A stretch of 64,000 bases of DNA from an uncultured Anaerolineae bacterium (GCA_938005675.1 CALKXH010000093.1:1-64000), one strand, 5' to 3'. Counted from the first letter of the stretch, positions 49,601-58,412 are shown. Notes: generated by a model from the letters alone, not told the origin. Program-made: numbers and translations.

Positions 49601-50675
49601 TGCCGCCGCCCAAGCACAGCTCGCCCTGATAGAAGACCGCCGCCTGTCCGGGCGTGATATCGCGCAGCGGCGCCTCAAAATCCACTTGAGCGCGCCCATC
49701 GGGCAGGGGCGTGATCAAGGCGGGGACGGGCGATGCCTTGTAGCGAATCTTGACCTCCGCCCGAATCGGCGCGGTCGGCGGTGCGCCGCTGATCCAGTTG
49801 ACGCGCCGCGCTGTGAGTCGCGCGCTGCCCAGCTCGTCTTTCGTGCCGACGATCAGGGCGTTGTTGGCGGTATCCAGCGCGATCACGTAGAGCGGCTCGC
49901 CGCCGACGATGCCCAAGCCCTTGCGCTGACCGATGGTGTAGTTCGGCAAGCCGGTGTGCCTGCCCAGCACGCGCCCGTCGCGCGTCCTGATCTCGCCCTC
50001 GCGGCTGATCGGCGCGCCCAACAGCGCCGCGCTATGCTCGCGCAGGAAGCGCCGATAGTCGCCATCGGCAAGGAAGCACAAATCCTGACTCTCGCCCTTG
50101 GATGCCACCTCCAGACCGAGTTCAGCGGCGATCTGGCGCACGCGCGCCTTGTGCAGCTCGCCAATCGGGAACAAGACGCGCGCCAGCTGCGCCTGCCCTA
50201 GCACGCTCAGCACGTAGCTTTGATCCTTGCCCTCATCGACGCCCTTGAGCAGCTGATACGTCCCGTCGGGCGCTTGACGCACGCGCGCGTAATGCCCGGT
50301 GACGAGGTAATCGGCTTCTAGCGAGAGGGCGTGGTTGAGCAGCCACTCAAAGCGGATGTGCCGATTGCACTCCAAGCAGGGATTGGGCGTCACGCCTTGA
50401 GCGTAGCCCTCGACGAAGAACTGCACGATCTGGCGCTTGAAGACGGCTTGCGTATCCAGCACATAGAAAGGGATGCCCAGCTTGCGCGCCACCCTGCCGG
50501 CGTCGGTCATCTGATCGGGCGTGCAGCAGCGATTGTAGCCGTGCGCGCCCGCGCCATCCTCCGCCCACAGCCGCATCATGATGCCGATGGTCTCGTAGCC
50601 TGCCTGCACCATCAGCGCCGCCGCCACCGAGCTATCCACGCCGCCGCTCATGGCGACGACCACTCGCTTCGTCAT
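49575..50675 (-). CDS. mnmA: tRNA-specific 2-thiouridylase
   Basis: A 366-residue enzyme that thiolates U34 of Lys, Glu and Gln tRNAs. The PP-loop '[18 protein letters not shown]' binds ATP; the two catalytic cysteines are in '[14 protein letters not shown]' and 'GESQDLCFL'. 'LVTGHYARV', '[17 protein letters not shown]' and '[12 protein letters not shown]' are further family motifs. Length is normal. It needs a sulfur donor such as IscS or a Tus-like relay, not encoded here. The gene is followed by the convergent FHA gene, whose end overlaps it. Confidence 0.96.
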   Translation of the reverse strand: MTKRVVVAMSGGVDSSVAAALMVQAGYETIGIMMRLWAEDGAGAHGYNRCCTPDQMTDAGRVARKLGIPFYVLDTQAVFKRQIVQFFVEGYAQGVTPNPCLECNRHIRFEWLLNHALSLEADYLVTGHYARVRQAPDGTYQLLKGVDEGKDQSYVLSVLGQAQLARVLFPIGELHKARVRQIAAELGLEVASKGESQDLCFLADGDYRRFLREHSAALLGAPISREGEIRTRDGRVLGRHTGLPNYTIGQRKGLGIVGGEPLYVIALDTANNALIVGTKDELGSARLTARRVNWISGAPPTAPIRAEVKIRYKASPVPALITPLPDGRAQVDFEAPLRDITPGQAAVFYQGELCLGGGIIEKADSA

Positions 50676-50873
50676 GCCCTCACCTATGCTCGCCGCGAAA
50701 TTTTCTGAATTTTACCATAAAAATTGCCGCGCAGGGATGCTCGCTTTGCGCGCCGAAAGTTCGTGCGCGAAAAATCTCCGCCGCGCGCAACAATTCGGCG
50801 AGATGGTCGCGGCGGAGAGCGCGCCGCTGCCCGTCCTGCCCCAAAGCGCCTCTGAGGCGGCGAGTCTCGCGCC

Positions 50874-50909
50874 AAAAAAGCTTCCGCCCCTCGTTTCAAG
50901 GGGCGGAAG
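50874..50909 (-). terminator. Strong terminator of the ceb-like operon
   Basis: On the minus strand CTTCCGCCCC and GGGGCGGAAG pair around a 9-nt loop and are followed by CTTTTTT. It lies 15 bp after the GH1 stop codon. The rest of the 50676-50923 gap holds no gene that I can support. Confidence 0.9.
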
Positions 50910-50923
50910 GTCTTGTAGGAGGC

Positions 50924-52261
50924 TCAGTTCAGCGCGCCGTCCTGAATGACGTGCTTCAGGTAGAGCGCGCTGCGCTTGAGCGTCCGCCGCTGCGTGTTGA
51001 AGTCCACGTGCACGATGCCGAAGCGCTTGGTGTAGCCCTCCGCCCACTCGAAGTTATCCAGCAGCGACCACACGAAGTAGCCCTTGAGCGGCACGCCCTG
51101 CTCAAGCGCCTCCGCCGCCGCTCGGAAGTGATCGCGCAAGTAGGCAACGCGCTGTGGGTCTTCGAGCAGCTCGCCCTCCACGCACTCAGGCTCCGGGAAC
51201 GCCGCGCCGTTCTCGGTGATGTAGATGGCGGGCGGGGCGTAGTCCCGCTGCACGCGCAGGAGCAGTTCGCGCAGCCCTTGCGGATAGATTTCCCAGTTCA
51301 TGTCGGTCACGGGCGCGCCCTCAGGCAAGACCGTCCCGAAGCCTTGCGGACTGTGCGGGTCGTGGCGGACGATCAGGCGCGTGTAGTAGTTCACGCCCAA
51401 GAAGTCCAGCGGCTGCGCAGCGAGGCGCACCGCCTCCAGATCGAGTCCGTCGAGGCTGCCGCGCGGGCTCAGCGCGGCGACCACATCGGCGGGATACTGC
51501 CCTTTGAAGATCGGATCGAGGAACCAGCGATTCTGCAATCCGTCGAAGAGCTGCGCAGCTTGGGCATCCAGCGGGCTATCGCTGAGCGGCTGGACGGGCG
51601 AGAGGTTCAGGGTGATGCCCAGCTGCGCTTGCGGCAGCAGCTCCCGCAGGACTTGTACGGCGCGTCCGTGCGCGAGGTGGGTGTGATGGGCGGCGCGGAA
51701 AGCGGCGCGTTCATCGCGGATGCCGGGCGCGTGAATGCCCCAATGGTAGCCCAAGAACGCCACGCACCACGGCTCGTTGAGCGTGATCCAATGCTTCAAA
51801 CGGTCGCCGTAGTGCTTGGCGGCGAGGGCGGCGTACTCAGCGAACCAGTCAGGCATCTCGGCGCTCGTCCAGCCGCCGCGATCCTCAAGGCGTTGAGGCA
51901 AGTCCCAGTGGTAGAGCGTGGCGAAGGGCGTGATGCCCGCCTCCAGCAGCTTATCGATCAGGCGGTTGTAGAAGTCGATGCCTGCCTGATTGGGCGCGCC
52001 CGTGCCTTCGGGCAGCAAGCGCGCCCACGCGATGGAGAAGCGATAGGCGCGCAAGCCGATCTGCCCCATCAGCGCCACGTCTTCGGCGTAGCGATGGTAG
52101 TGATCGCAGGCGACGTCGCCCGTGTGACCATGCTTGACCTTGCCCTCCGTGTGCGAGAAGCGCGTCCAGATGCACTCGCCGCGCCCATCTTCGCGGGCTG
52201 CGCCCTCGATTTGATAGCTGGCAGTTGCCGCGCCCCACACAAAGTCCGTCGGAAAGTTCAT
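50924..52261 (-). CDS. GH1 beta-glucosidase
   Basis: A 445-residue glycoside hydrolase family 1 enzyme, cytosolic because no signal peptide is present. The opening 'FPTDFVWGAATASYQIEGA' is the family N-terminal signature; the acid/base Glu is in 'HWITLNEPWCVAFLGYHWG' and the nucleophile Glu in 'IYITENGAAF'. It splits beta-1,4- or related disaccharides such as cellobiose. I use the ATG at 52261 with GAGG 6 bp upstream; the track adds 7 residues. It is the last gene of the LacI-ABC-GH operon, in the position that bglC occupies in the actinobacterial ceb locus. Confidence 0.94.
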   Translation of the reverse strand: MNFPTDFVWGAATASYQIEGAAREDGRGECIWTRFSHTEGKVKHGHTGDVACDHYHRYAEDVALMGQIGLRAYRFSIAWARLLPEGTGAPNQAGIDFYNRLIDKLLEAGITPFATLYHWDLPQRLEDRGGWTSAEMPDWFAEYAALAAKHYGDRLKHWITLNEPWCVAFLGYHWGIHAPGIRDERAAFRAAHHTHLAHGRAVQVLRELLPQAQLGITLNLSPVQPLSDSPLDAQAAQLFDGLQNRWFLDPIFKGQYPADVVAALSPRGSLDGLDLEAVRLAAQPLDFLGVNYYTRLIVRHDPHSPQGFGTVLPEGAPVTDMNWEIYPQGLRELLLRVQRDYAPPAIYITENGAAFPEPECVEGELLEDPQRVAYLRDHFRAAAEALEQGVPLKGYFVWSLLDNFEWAEGYTKRFGIVHVDFNTQRRTLKRSALYLKHVIQDGALN

Positions 52262-52278
52262 AGAGTGCCTCGTCTCTT

Positions 52279-53559
52279 TCACGGGCGACAGTTCGTCTCA
52301 AGCTGGTAGAGTGTGACCGAGTAGGCGGGCAAGACCAAACGCGGCGCGTCGCTCTCAAGGGCGATGGACTCCGCTTTGTGCTGCTGATCGAGCCGCCACG
52401 CCGCCTTGATCGGGCAAGCGGGCGCGCCATCGACCTCCAGCTTGGCAGTCCGCTCCTCCTCAAAGGGGTTGACGACCACGACCGTCAACTCGCCCGCCTC
52501 GTTCAGCGCCGCCGCCACCGTCAACTTCGAGTCGGAGCTCTGCGAGGGCAGCAGAGTCTTGCCGAAACGCTTGTAGAGCGGATAGACGTAGAAGGTCGGG
52601 CGGGCTTGGTAGCGGTCGAACAAGCCGAAGTCGGTGCCGCCGTAGCTCGCCAGCATGAAGTACGCCACGATCTCAACTTGGTAGTTGATCAGGCGCGTCA
52701 GCACGTCCGCCCACCAGATGGCGTGGAAGAACGAGTCGGGCGTCGCCTCGCCGCCCAGCGTCTTGCTCCAATGCGAGCTGACCTCTAGGATGCCAATCGG
52801 ATAGTCGCGCCCGGTCGCCTCGCGGATGACCTTGCGCAGGTCGGTGATGATGAAATCCCACTGCTGGGCGGTCTCGCGCAGCTGAGGGATGGTGGTGGCG
52901 GGCGCGTTGAAGACGGTCGGCAGCGGATAGCGATGGATCGAGACGACGTTGACCAGATCGCCGTTCTCGCGCATGAAGATGCGAATCCACTCGCGCAGCG
53001 GCGCGTGATAGTCGGTTGGGTTGGGCGGATACTGGCTGATGTCCGGTCCGACCAGCAGGATGTTCGGATCGACCTCGCGCATGGCGAGCGCGAAAGCGCG
53101 CCAATCTTTGGCGAACTGGCTCGCCGAATAGTTCTTGTAGAGGTTCGGCTCGTTGCCGATGCTCCAGTAGCGCACGCCGTAGCCCTGCTCGAGGTTGACG
53201 TACCGCACGATAGACGCCGCGCGCTCCGGCGTGCCGCCCTCAAGCCGCACGTGGATGAGCGGCTCGGCGTTCAGGCGGCGCGCAAACTTGATGAACGGAT
53301 CGATGTGATAGGGCTGCAAGTCGTTCTGATCGCCCCACGCCCCGCCCGGAAAGCGCAAGAAGGTGATGCCGCTCTCAGCTGCTTGCTCCCACAAGCCAAC
53401 CGGCAACACCGCCCACGGTCCGTAGTTGGCGCCGAAGACGTATGGGCTGATCGCGCCCAACGGCTCAGTTTTGACGCTAATGGTTGCCTCAGCAGCGTGC
53501 GTGCCGCCGAAAGCGCCGAGCAGCGCGAAAAGGCACAGGAAAACTAGCCAACGACGCAT
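52279..53559 (-). CDS. Secreted clan GH-A glycoside hydrolase (GH51/GH39-like)
   Basis: A 426-residue exported protein with a signal peptide (about 1-22, ending 'GTHAA'). The body is a TIM barrel: 'AISPYVFGANYGPW', 'ITFLRFPGGAWGDQND', the acid/base Glu in 'YWSIGNEPNLYKNY' near residue 137, and a probable nucleophile Glu in 'PIGILEVSSHW' near 255. A C-terminal beta domain (about 330-426) reads 'LTVVVVNPFEEERTAKLEV'. This order fits clan GH-A families such as GH51 or GH39 (arabinofuranosidase, xylosidase or related); I cannot choose between them. It would release the sugar that the adjacent importer takes up. It sits 4 bp after the MalG-like gene. Confidence 0.7.
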   Translation of the reverse strand: MRRWLVFLCLFALLGAFGGTHAAEATISVKTEPLGAISPYVFGANYGPWAVLPVGLWEQAAESGITFLRFPGGAWGDQNDLQPYHIDPFIKFARRLNAEPLIHVRLEGGTPERAASIVRYVNLEQGYGVRYWSIGNEPNLYKNYSASQFAKDWRAFALAMREVDPNILLVGPDISQYPPNPTDYHAPLREWIRIFMRENGDLVNVVSIHRYPLPTVFNAPATTIPQLRETAQQWDFIITDLRKVIREATGRDYPIGILEVSSHWSKTLGGEATPDSFFHAIWWADVLTRLINYQVEIVAYFMLASYGGTDFGLFDRYQARPTFYVYPLYKRFGKTLLPSQSSDSKLTVAAALNEAGELTVVVVNPFEEERTAKLEVDGAPACPIKAAWRLDQQHKAESIALESDAPRLVLPAYSVTLYQLETNCRP

Positions 53560-53563
53560 GGTC

Positions 53564-54658
53564 TCACTTCTCCACACCGGTGATGACGACGCCGCGCATG
53601 AAGAAGCGCTGCGCCAAGATGAACAGGAAGATCGGCAAGAGCATTGCCATCAGCGAGGTCGCCTGCACCAGCTCGGGGCGCGGCGCGTAACGGAAGTTGA
53701 ACAGCTGCACGCCGACCGAGATCGGCTGCAACTCAGGCTGACCGAGCAGATAGATCAGCGGACCGAAGTAATCGTTCCACGCCCACACGAAGTGGAACAA
53801 GCCGACCGTGATGATCGCCGCCCACGACTGCGGGATGATGATGTGCGTGAGGATGCGGAACGGACCGGCGCCGTCGATCATCGCCGCCTCGTCCAGCTCG
53901 CGCGGCAAGGTCAGGAAGAATTGCCGCAGCAAGAAGACGTTATAAGCGTTGGCGAAGAAATGCGGCACGATCAGCGGCAACCACGTCCCCGTCCAGCCGA
54001 TGGACGAGAAGAAGGCGTAGGTCGGGATGAGCGTGACCTGACCGGGCAGGATGATCGTGCCGATCAGCACGATGAAGAGCCAGTTCTTGCCCGGAATCGG
54101 GAAGCGCGCGAAGGCATAAGCGACCGAGATCGACGAGAGCAGCGTGCCGATCATGCCCACGAAGGCGATCACGAACGTATTGCGGAAAAGCAACGGGAAG
54201 TTGATCATCTGCCACGCCTCGGGGAAGTTCTCCCAGCGGGCGTAGAACTCGTAAGCGGGCTTCAGAGCGCGCCAGTTGCCCTCCCACGCGATCGGCTCGG
54301 CGTCGGGATTGTTCGGATCGATGAAGACCACGCTGGTGCGGCGCTTGGTCAGAGCTGCCAATTGACGCACCTCGCCATCGATAGGCACCTCGAAGACCTC
54401 AAGGCGCTGCGTGCGCTGCCCGTCGTTGTAGTCGTAAAACATCTGCTTCATCGGCAGGATCGGCGAGTCCGGTCCGCCCGCCAGCGACTCCTGATCGCGC
54501 AGGGCGACGGTCATCATGTTGCCGAAGGGCAGCAGATAGACGAAGGCGATCAGCGAGGTGAAGAGCACCACCAGCGAGGTCGCCGTGAACTTCCTGAGCT
54601 GCTTGACAAAATAGGGCGAAAGGGCGACCGACGGATGCGGTTGCGAGAGCGTAGCCAT
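53564..54658 (-). CDS. Sugar ABC permease, MalG-type, with enlarged outer loop
   Basis: A 364-residue permease of the MalG type. The first helix ('SLVVLFTSLIAFVYLLPF', about 28-46) is followed by an outer loop of roughly 105 residues with beta character ('RTSVVFIDPNNPDAEPIAW'), then 'NTFVIAFVGMIGTLLSSISVAYAFARF'. The EAA coupling loop is 'ELDEAAMIDGAGPFRILTHIIIPQS'. Normal MalG-type permeases are about 280 residues; the extra length is all in the first outer loop. It is 1 bp after the MalF-like gene and 4 bp before the hydrolase gene. It pairs with the MalF-like protein. Confidence 0.92.
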   Translation of the reverse strand: MATLSQPHPSVALSPYFVKQLRKFTATSLVVLFTSLIAFVYLLPFGNMMTVALRDQESLAGGPDSPILPMKQMFYDYNDGQRTQRLEVFEVPIDGEVRQLAALTKRRTSVVFIDPNNPDAEPIAWEGNWRALKPAYEFYARWENFPEAWQMINFPLLFRNTFVIAFVGMIGTLLSSISVAYAFARFPIPGKNWLFIVLIGTIILPGQVTLIPTYAFFSSIGWTGTWLPLIVPHFFANAYNVFLLRQFFLTLPRELDEAAMIDGAGPFRILTHIIIPQSWAAIITVGLFHFVWAWNDYFGPLIYLLGQPELQPISVGVQLFNFRYAPRPELVQATSLMAMLLPIFLFILAQRFFMRGVVITGVEK

Positions 54659-54659
54659 C

Positions 54660-55619
54660 TCACTCGCCTCCTGCGTAGTAAACCCAACGCCGCGACGTCG
54701 TGAACAGGATCACGGTCAGCCCGATGGCGATCAAGAAGATGAACCACGCCATCGTCGCGCCGTAGCCCATGTCCTGAAAGAGGAACGCCGTGCGGTACAG
54801 ATGCATGTTGAAGAAATACGCGGCGCCGTTCGGATTGCCCGTGCCGCGCGTCAGGACGTAAGGCACCACGAAGAACTGCAGCAAGCCGATCACGCTGAGG
54901 ATCAGGTTGTAGAAAATGACCGGCGAGATCATCGGCAAGGTGACCTTGAAAAAGGCGGTCACGGCGTCGGCGCCATCAACTTTGGCGGCGTCGTACAGCT
55001 CTTGCGGCACGCCCTGCAGCGTGGCGAGCGTGATCAGCATGGCGTTGCCCACGCCCCACACGCCCATCAAGACCATCGCCGGGGCGATCCAGAACTCGTG
55101 TCCGAGCCAGTTGGGCGGCTCGACGACGCCCATCAAGCGCAGCAAGCGATTCAGCCAGCCGGTCTGCCCGTTCAGGAACGCCTGCCAAATGAAGATGCCC
55201 GAAATGGCTGGCACCATGTACGGCAAGTAGAACAGCAGGCGGAAAAACGGCTTGCCTATCAGATATTTCGAGTTCAGCAGCGAAGCCAGCAGCACCGGTA
55301 AGGCAATCGCCACTGGCAGCGAGAGGATGGCGAAGCCGAAAGTGACGCGCAGCGCGTTGATCGCCAACGGATCGTTGAAGAGCTTGATCCAGTTGTTCAG
55401 CCCGACGAACTTGATCTCGTTAGGGCGCGTCAAGTAGAAGTCGGTGAAGCTGAAGATCAGCGAGGCGACAATCGGCACGAAGGTGAAGATAAAGAAGCCG
55501 ATCAGCCACGGCGAGAGGAATATCCAGCCCCAGCGCTTTTGCTGTTCGTAGATGCTCACCTCCCGACGCGGACGGGCTATGGCGCGTTCGGCGCGGAGCG
55601 GTGTTGGCACGCTCGTCAT
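54660..55619 (-). CDS. Sugar ABC permease, MalF-type
   Basis: A 319-residue permease. I start at the ATG at 55619 (MTSVPTP), with AGGGAG upstream, and drop the 27 residues added by the track. The first helix ('WIFLSPWLIGFFIFTFVPIVASLIFSF') carries the family pattern, followed by 'FVGLNNWIKLFNDP'. The EAA loop is 'LYDAAKVDGADAVTAFFKVTLPMISPVI'. It forms the channel with the MalG-like protein. No ATPase gene is present in this operon; as with CebEFG in Streptomyces, a shared MsiK-like ATPase encoded elsewhere is expected. Confidence 0.93.
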   Translation of the reverse strand: MTSVPTPLRAERAIARPRREVSIYEQQKRWGWIFLSPWLIGFFIFTFVPIVASLIFSFTDFYLTRPNEIKFVGLNNWIKLFNDPLAINALRVTFGFAILSLPVAIALPVLLASLLNSKYLIGKPFFRLLFYLPYMVPAISGIFIWQAFLNGQTGWLNRLLRLMGVVEPPNWLGHEFWIAPAMVLMGVWGVGNAMLITLATLQGVPQELYDAAKVDGADAVTAFFKVTLPMISPVIFYNLILSVIGLLQFFVVPYVLTRGTGNPNGAAYFFNMHLYRTAFLFQDMGYGATMAWFIFLIAIGLTVILFTTSRRWVYYAGGE

Positions 55620-55660
55620 AGGTGTATCTCCCTGTCTAGCGCTCAAAATTGCGAGAGGGG

Positions 55661-55739
55661 AAGGCAGGTGGATGAAGCTCACACCTGCCTTCTTGGGCAA
55701 CGCCCCTCGTCTGCGCGCCGACCCAGCCTCACAGACGAG
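55661..55739 (-). other. Paired intercistronic stem-loops between binding protein and permease genes
   Basis: Two stems lie between the binding-protein stop (55752) and the MalF-like start (55619). AAGGCAGGTG/CACCTGCCTT is at 55661-55670 and 55682-55691. CTCGTCTG/CAGACGAG is at 55706-55713 and 55732-55739. No U-run follows on the minus strand, so they probably stabilise the upstream message rather than end it. Confidence 0.6.
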
Positions 55740-55751
55740 CGGGCAGCGCCC

Positions 55752-57122
55752 CTAGCGCAGAGCTTCTGCGACGATAGCTTGCAGGTCAGCCTCGAGCTTG
55801 TTGATCTCCGCCTCCAAGTCCATCGTCTTGCCGGTATCGCCGTAGAGCTGGCTGCGGAAATCGGCGAAGCGCTGGATGCCCTTCGGGAAGTTCGGGAAGA
55901 ACGACTCGTGATGCGGCGAAGCAGCGTACTCAAGGCTGGCTGGCACGATATCCCAGTTGGTCACCGACGGGAACGACTCCTGACGCAGCTTGGTGGCTGC
56001 CTCTTGCAGGTCGGGGCGGGCAGGGTAGCCGCCGTAGGTCAAGAGCAACTCAGGCGCAGCCTCGCCCAGCAGGTACATCAGCACTTTGAAGGCAGCGTCG
56101 GGATTCTTGCTGGCTTTGGTGATGCGGAAGGTGTCGGCGTCGGTCGGCACGTGGTACTGCCCCTTGTAGCTCGGCACGACCGCCAAGTCCCAGTTGGACT
56201 TCAGATCGCCGATGCAGCAGGTGTACCACAGCGGCACGCGGGCCATCGCCACGTTGCCGGAGGCGAAGGCGCTGGGCTGCAGCAGCTCGCTGCCTTCGTA
56301 GGTGGCGTTGGGGATGAAGTAGCGCTTCCACAAGCCGTCGTGCGTCCAGCGCAGCTGCTCGCGCCAGTAGTCGGGCAGGACGACCTTGCCCAGCTCAGCG
56401 TCGTAGACGGGATGCCCGCCGAAGGTGGTCAGCTCGGCGCGCAGCAACGCCCACTGCTGAATGAAGCCGAATTGCCGAATCTGATTCGGGTCGAAGCCGG
56501 GATCGTTGGGCGTCAAGCCGTTGGCGTCGACGGTCAGCTCGACGGCGAGATCAGCCAGCGTCTCCCAGTTCCACTCGCGCTCTTCGCCGTTCAGCACGTA
56601 CGGCTCGTTGAAGTTGGCGGGCGGATAGGGCAGCTCAGCCTCATCGAACAGGTCTTTGTTGTAGAAGATCAGCGACGGGAAGACCGCGAAGGGGATGCCG
56701 ACCAAGCCCTCCTCGGTGCGGTACAGATTGACGAGGCTCTCCGGGAACTGAGTCAGGTCGTAGTTGTACTTCTCGACCAGCGGCTGCAGATCGAGCCAGG
56801 CATCGGCGAAGCTGTTGGCGCCGAGGAAGCCGACCGGTCCGACGATATCGGGCGCGTCGCCGGAGGCGATCAGCGTCGCGAGGACGTCATAAGCCGTCTC
56901 GAAGCTGGCGGCGATGTTGATCTTCAACTCGATCTCGTTCTGGCTGGCGTTGAACTTCTCCACCGCACGGTTCTGCACCTCAATTTGAGCGGGCTGCGAA
57001 CCCGTGCCGATGCCGACGAACCACGTCACGACGGTGCGGCTCTGTGCCTTGACGTTCGAGAGCGCCGGCACGAGCGCGATCACCGCCACAAGGAACAGGA
57101 TCAGTAGCGCTTTGCGAGACAT
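55752..57122 (-). CDS. Sugar ABC substrate-binding protein (family 1)
   Basis: A 456-residue exported binding protein from the ATG at 57122, which has a consensus AGGAGG upstream. The signal peptide (about 1-27) ends 'LSNVKAQ'. 'VVTWFVGIGTGSQPAQIEVQNRAVEKFNASQNEI' opens the mature protein, 'LIASGDAPDIVGPVG' and 'IPFAVFPSLIFYNKDLFDEA' are typical of oligosaccharide binders. The last 20 residues form a helix usual for the family. It is the second gene of the LacI-controlled operon and supplies ligand to the two permeases. The ligand is probably a beta-linked oligosaccharide, judged from the hydrolases around it. Confidence 0.92.
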   Translation of the reverse strand: MSRKALLILFLVAVIALVPALSNVKAQSRTVVTWFVGIGTGSQPAQIEVQNRAVEKFNASQNEIELKINIAASFETAYDVLATLIASGDAPDIVGPVGFLGANSFADAWLDLQPLVEKYNYDLTQFPESLVNLYRTEEGLVGIPFAVFPSLIFYNKDLFDEAELPYPPANFNEPYVLNGEEREWNWETLADLAVELTVDANGLTPNDPGFDPNQIRQFGFIQQWALLRAELTTFGGHPVYDAELGKVVLPDYWREQLRWTHDGLWKRYFIPNATYEGSELLQPSAFASGNVAMARVPLWYTCCIGDLKSNWDLAVVPSYKGQYHVPTDADTFRITKASKNPDAAFKVLMYLLGEAAPELLLTYGGYPARPDLQEAATKLRQESFPSVTNWDIVPASLEYAASPHHESFFPNFPKGIQRFADFRSQLYGDTGKTMDLEAEINKLEADLQAIVAEALR

Positions 57123-57184
57123 CGAAAACCTCCTAAAAGTGGCGTGTTCAAGCGAAAACACAGGACTGAATGCCAAAAGGGTGT

Positions 57185-58258
57185 TTATTCCGATAGGTCG
57201 TCTGCTGAGCGGGCATCACCTCCTTTGGGCGTTGGGCTGTGAGCGCCGCAGGATTGGCGGACGATCAGCTCGGTCGGCAAGATGACGTGTTGCGGCGCGC
57301 TGAGCTTGCCGTTGATCAAATCCACCAGCAGACGGGCGGCGGTCTCGCCTTTGGCGCGAATCGGCTGGCGGATGGTCGTCAGGGGCGGATCGGTCTGCAG
57401 GGCGACGTCCACATCGTCGAAGCCGACGAGGCTCAGATCGTCTGGCACGCGCAAGCCCGCCTCGTGAATGGCTTGCAGGGCGCCCGCGGCGACCGTGTCG
57501 TTTGAGGCGAAGACGGCGTCGGGTTTATGCGGCAGCAGCTGCTGCATGGCGCGGTAGCCCGTCTGGTAATTGAAGTCGCTCTCGACGATCAGGCGCTCAT
57601 CGATGGGCAAGCCGGCGGCGCGCAGGGCGTTTCGATAGCCGACCAAGCGGTCACAGCTATCAGCGATAGCTAGGATGCCGGCGATATGGGCGATCCGCCG
57701 CCTGCCCAGCTGGATCAAATGCTGGGTGGCGATCTCGGCGGCGCGCACGTTATCCACGCTGACGTAATTGGTGTTCTCGACGTTAGTCAGCGGGCGGTCG
57801 ATCATCACGAAGGGCTGCCGCAGGCGGCTGAGCTTCTCGTAGAGCGGATGATCGCTGGGCAACGAGACGAAGATCAGCCCGTCGGTCAGGTGTGGGTTGG
57901 AGAGCCTGCGCATCAGGTGCTGATCGCTGTGGGTCACTTCGCCCAGCCACATCAGCATGGCGTAGTCGAGTTGGCGGATGGCGTCGCTCAGCCCGGCAAG
58001 GATGAGCGGATAGTAGTTGTTATCGCTGAAGAAGACGTTCGCCGAAGTGGGCATCACCACGCCGAGGATATCGGTGCGCCGCTTGACCAGCGCACGGGCG
58101 GCGGCGTTGGGATGAAAATCTTCTTCCTCGATGATGGCGAGCACGCGCTGGCGGGTCTGTTCGCTGACGTTGGGCGAGTCGTTGATGACGCGCGAGACAG
58201 TCGAGCGCGAGACGCCAGCTTTGCGAGCGATGCTCTCCAAGTCCATCGGCTTGTCCAT
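57185..58258 (-). CDS. LacI-family transcriptional repressor (CebR-like)
   Basis: A 357-residue LacI/GalR regulator. The N-terminal helix-turn-helix 'SIARKAGVSRSTVSRVINDS' binds DNA and 'NAAARALVKRRTDILGVVMP' contains the hinge and start of the ligand domain, which continues through 'GLIFVSLPSDHPLYEKL', 'VFASNDTVAAGALQAIHEAGLRVPDDLSLVGFDDVDVA' and 'TTIRQP'. The ATG at 58258 has AGGTGA 7 bp upstream. It leads the operon, 62 bp before the binding protein. Two sites close to TGGGAGCGCTCCCA, the known CebR operator, stand between its promoter and its start, so self-control is likely. The ligand is probably a disaccharide such as cellobiose. Confidence 0.92.
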   Translation of the reverse strand: MDKPMDLESIARKAGVSRSTVSRVINDSPNVSEQTRQRVLAIIEEEDFHPNAAARALVKRRTDILGVVMPTSANVFFSDNNYYPLILAGLSDAIRQLDYAMLMWLGEVTHSDQHLMRRLSNPHLTDGLIFVSLPSDHPLYEKLSRLRQPFVMIDRPLTNVENTNYVSVDNVRAAEIATQHLIQLGRRRIAHIAGILAIADSCDRLVGYRNALRAAGLPIDERLIVESDFNYQTGYRAMQQLLPHKPDAVFASNDTVAAGALQAIHEAGLRVPDDLSLVGFDDVDVALQTDPPLTTIRQPIRAKGETAARLLVDLINGKLSAPQHVILPTELIVRQSCGAHSPTPKGGDARSADDLSE

Positions 58259-58286
58259 CGTCAAATCACCTGAGCGCTTGTCTGAT

Positions 58287-58300
58287 TGATAGCGCTCCCA
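58287..58300. promoter_or_regulatory. LacI-family operator, proximal copy
   Basis: TGATAGCGCTCCCA matches the 14-bp CebR palindrome TGGGAGCGCTCCCA at 12 of 14 positions; one half-site is perfect. It lies 29 bp before the LacI ATG. Confidence 0.65.
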
Positions 58301-58317
58301 GCAGACCAATCTCTTTT

Positions 58318-58331
58318 TGGGATCGCTCCCA
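58318..58331. promoter_or_regulatory. LacI-family operator, distal copy
   Basis: TGGGATCGCTCCCA matches the CebR palindrome at 13 of 14 positions. It is exactly 31 bp from the proximal copy, about three helical turns, so two dimers would sit on the same face of the DNA. Confidence 0.75.
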
Positions 58332-58345
58332 TGAGTCTTAATCTA

Positions 58346-58374
58346 AGCTTAGAGGATATGGCGAGGGCTGTCAA
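58346..58374 (-). promoter_or_regulatory. Promoter of the LacI-ABC-GH operon
   Basis: On the minus strand a perfect TTGACA (58374-58369) is followed after 17 bp by TAAGCT (58351-58346), a weak -10. Transcription would start near 58339, putting the two operators at about +8 to +21 and +39 to +52, suited to blocking early elongation or start. Confidence 0.5.
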
Positions 58375-58412
58375 GCGAATCGGAAAAACGTAAAGAAAAT
58401 TTCACATTTGTG

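Noticed and set aside
55539-57107. 522-codon plus-strand ORF opposite the sugar-binding protein
   Set aside because: Antisense shadow with no recognisable domain; it also runs across the intercistronic stem-loops.
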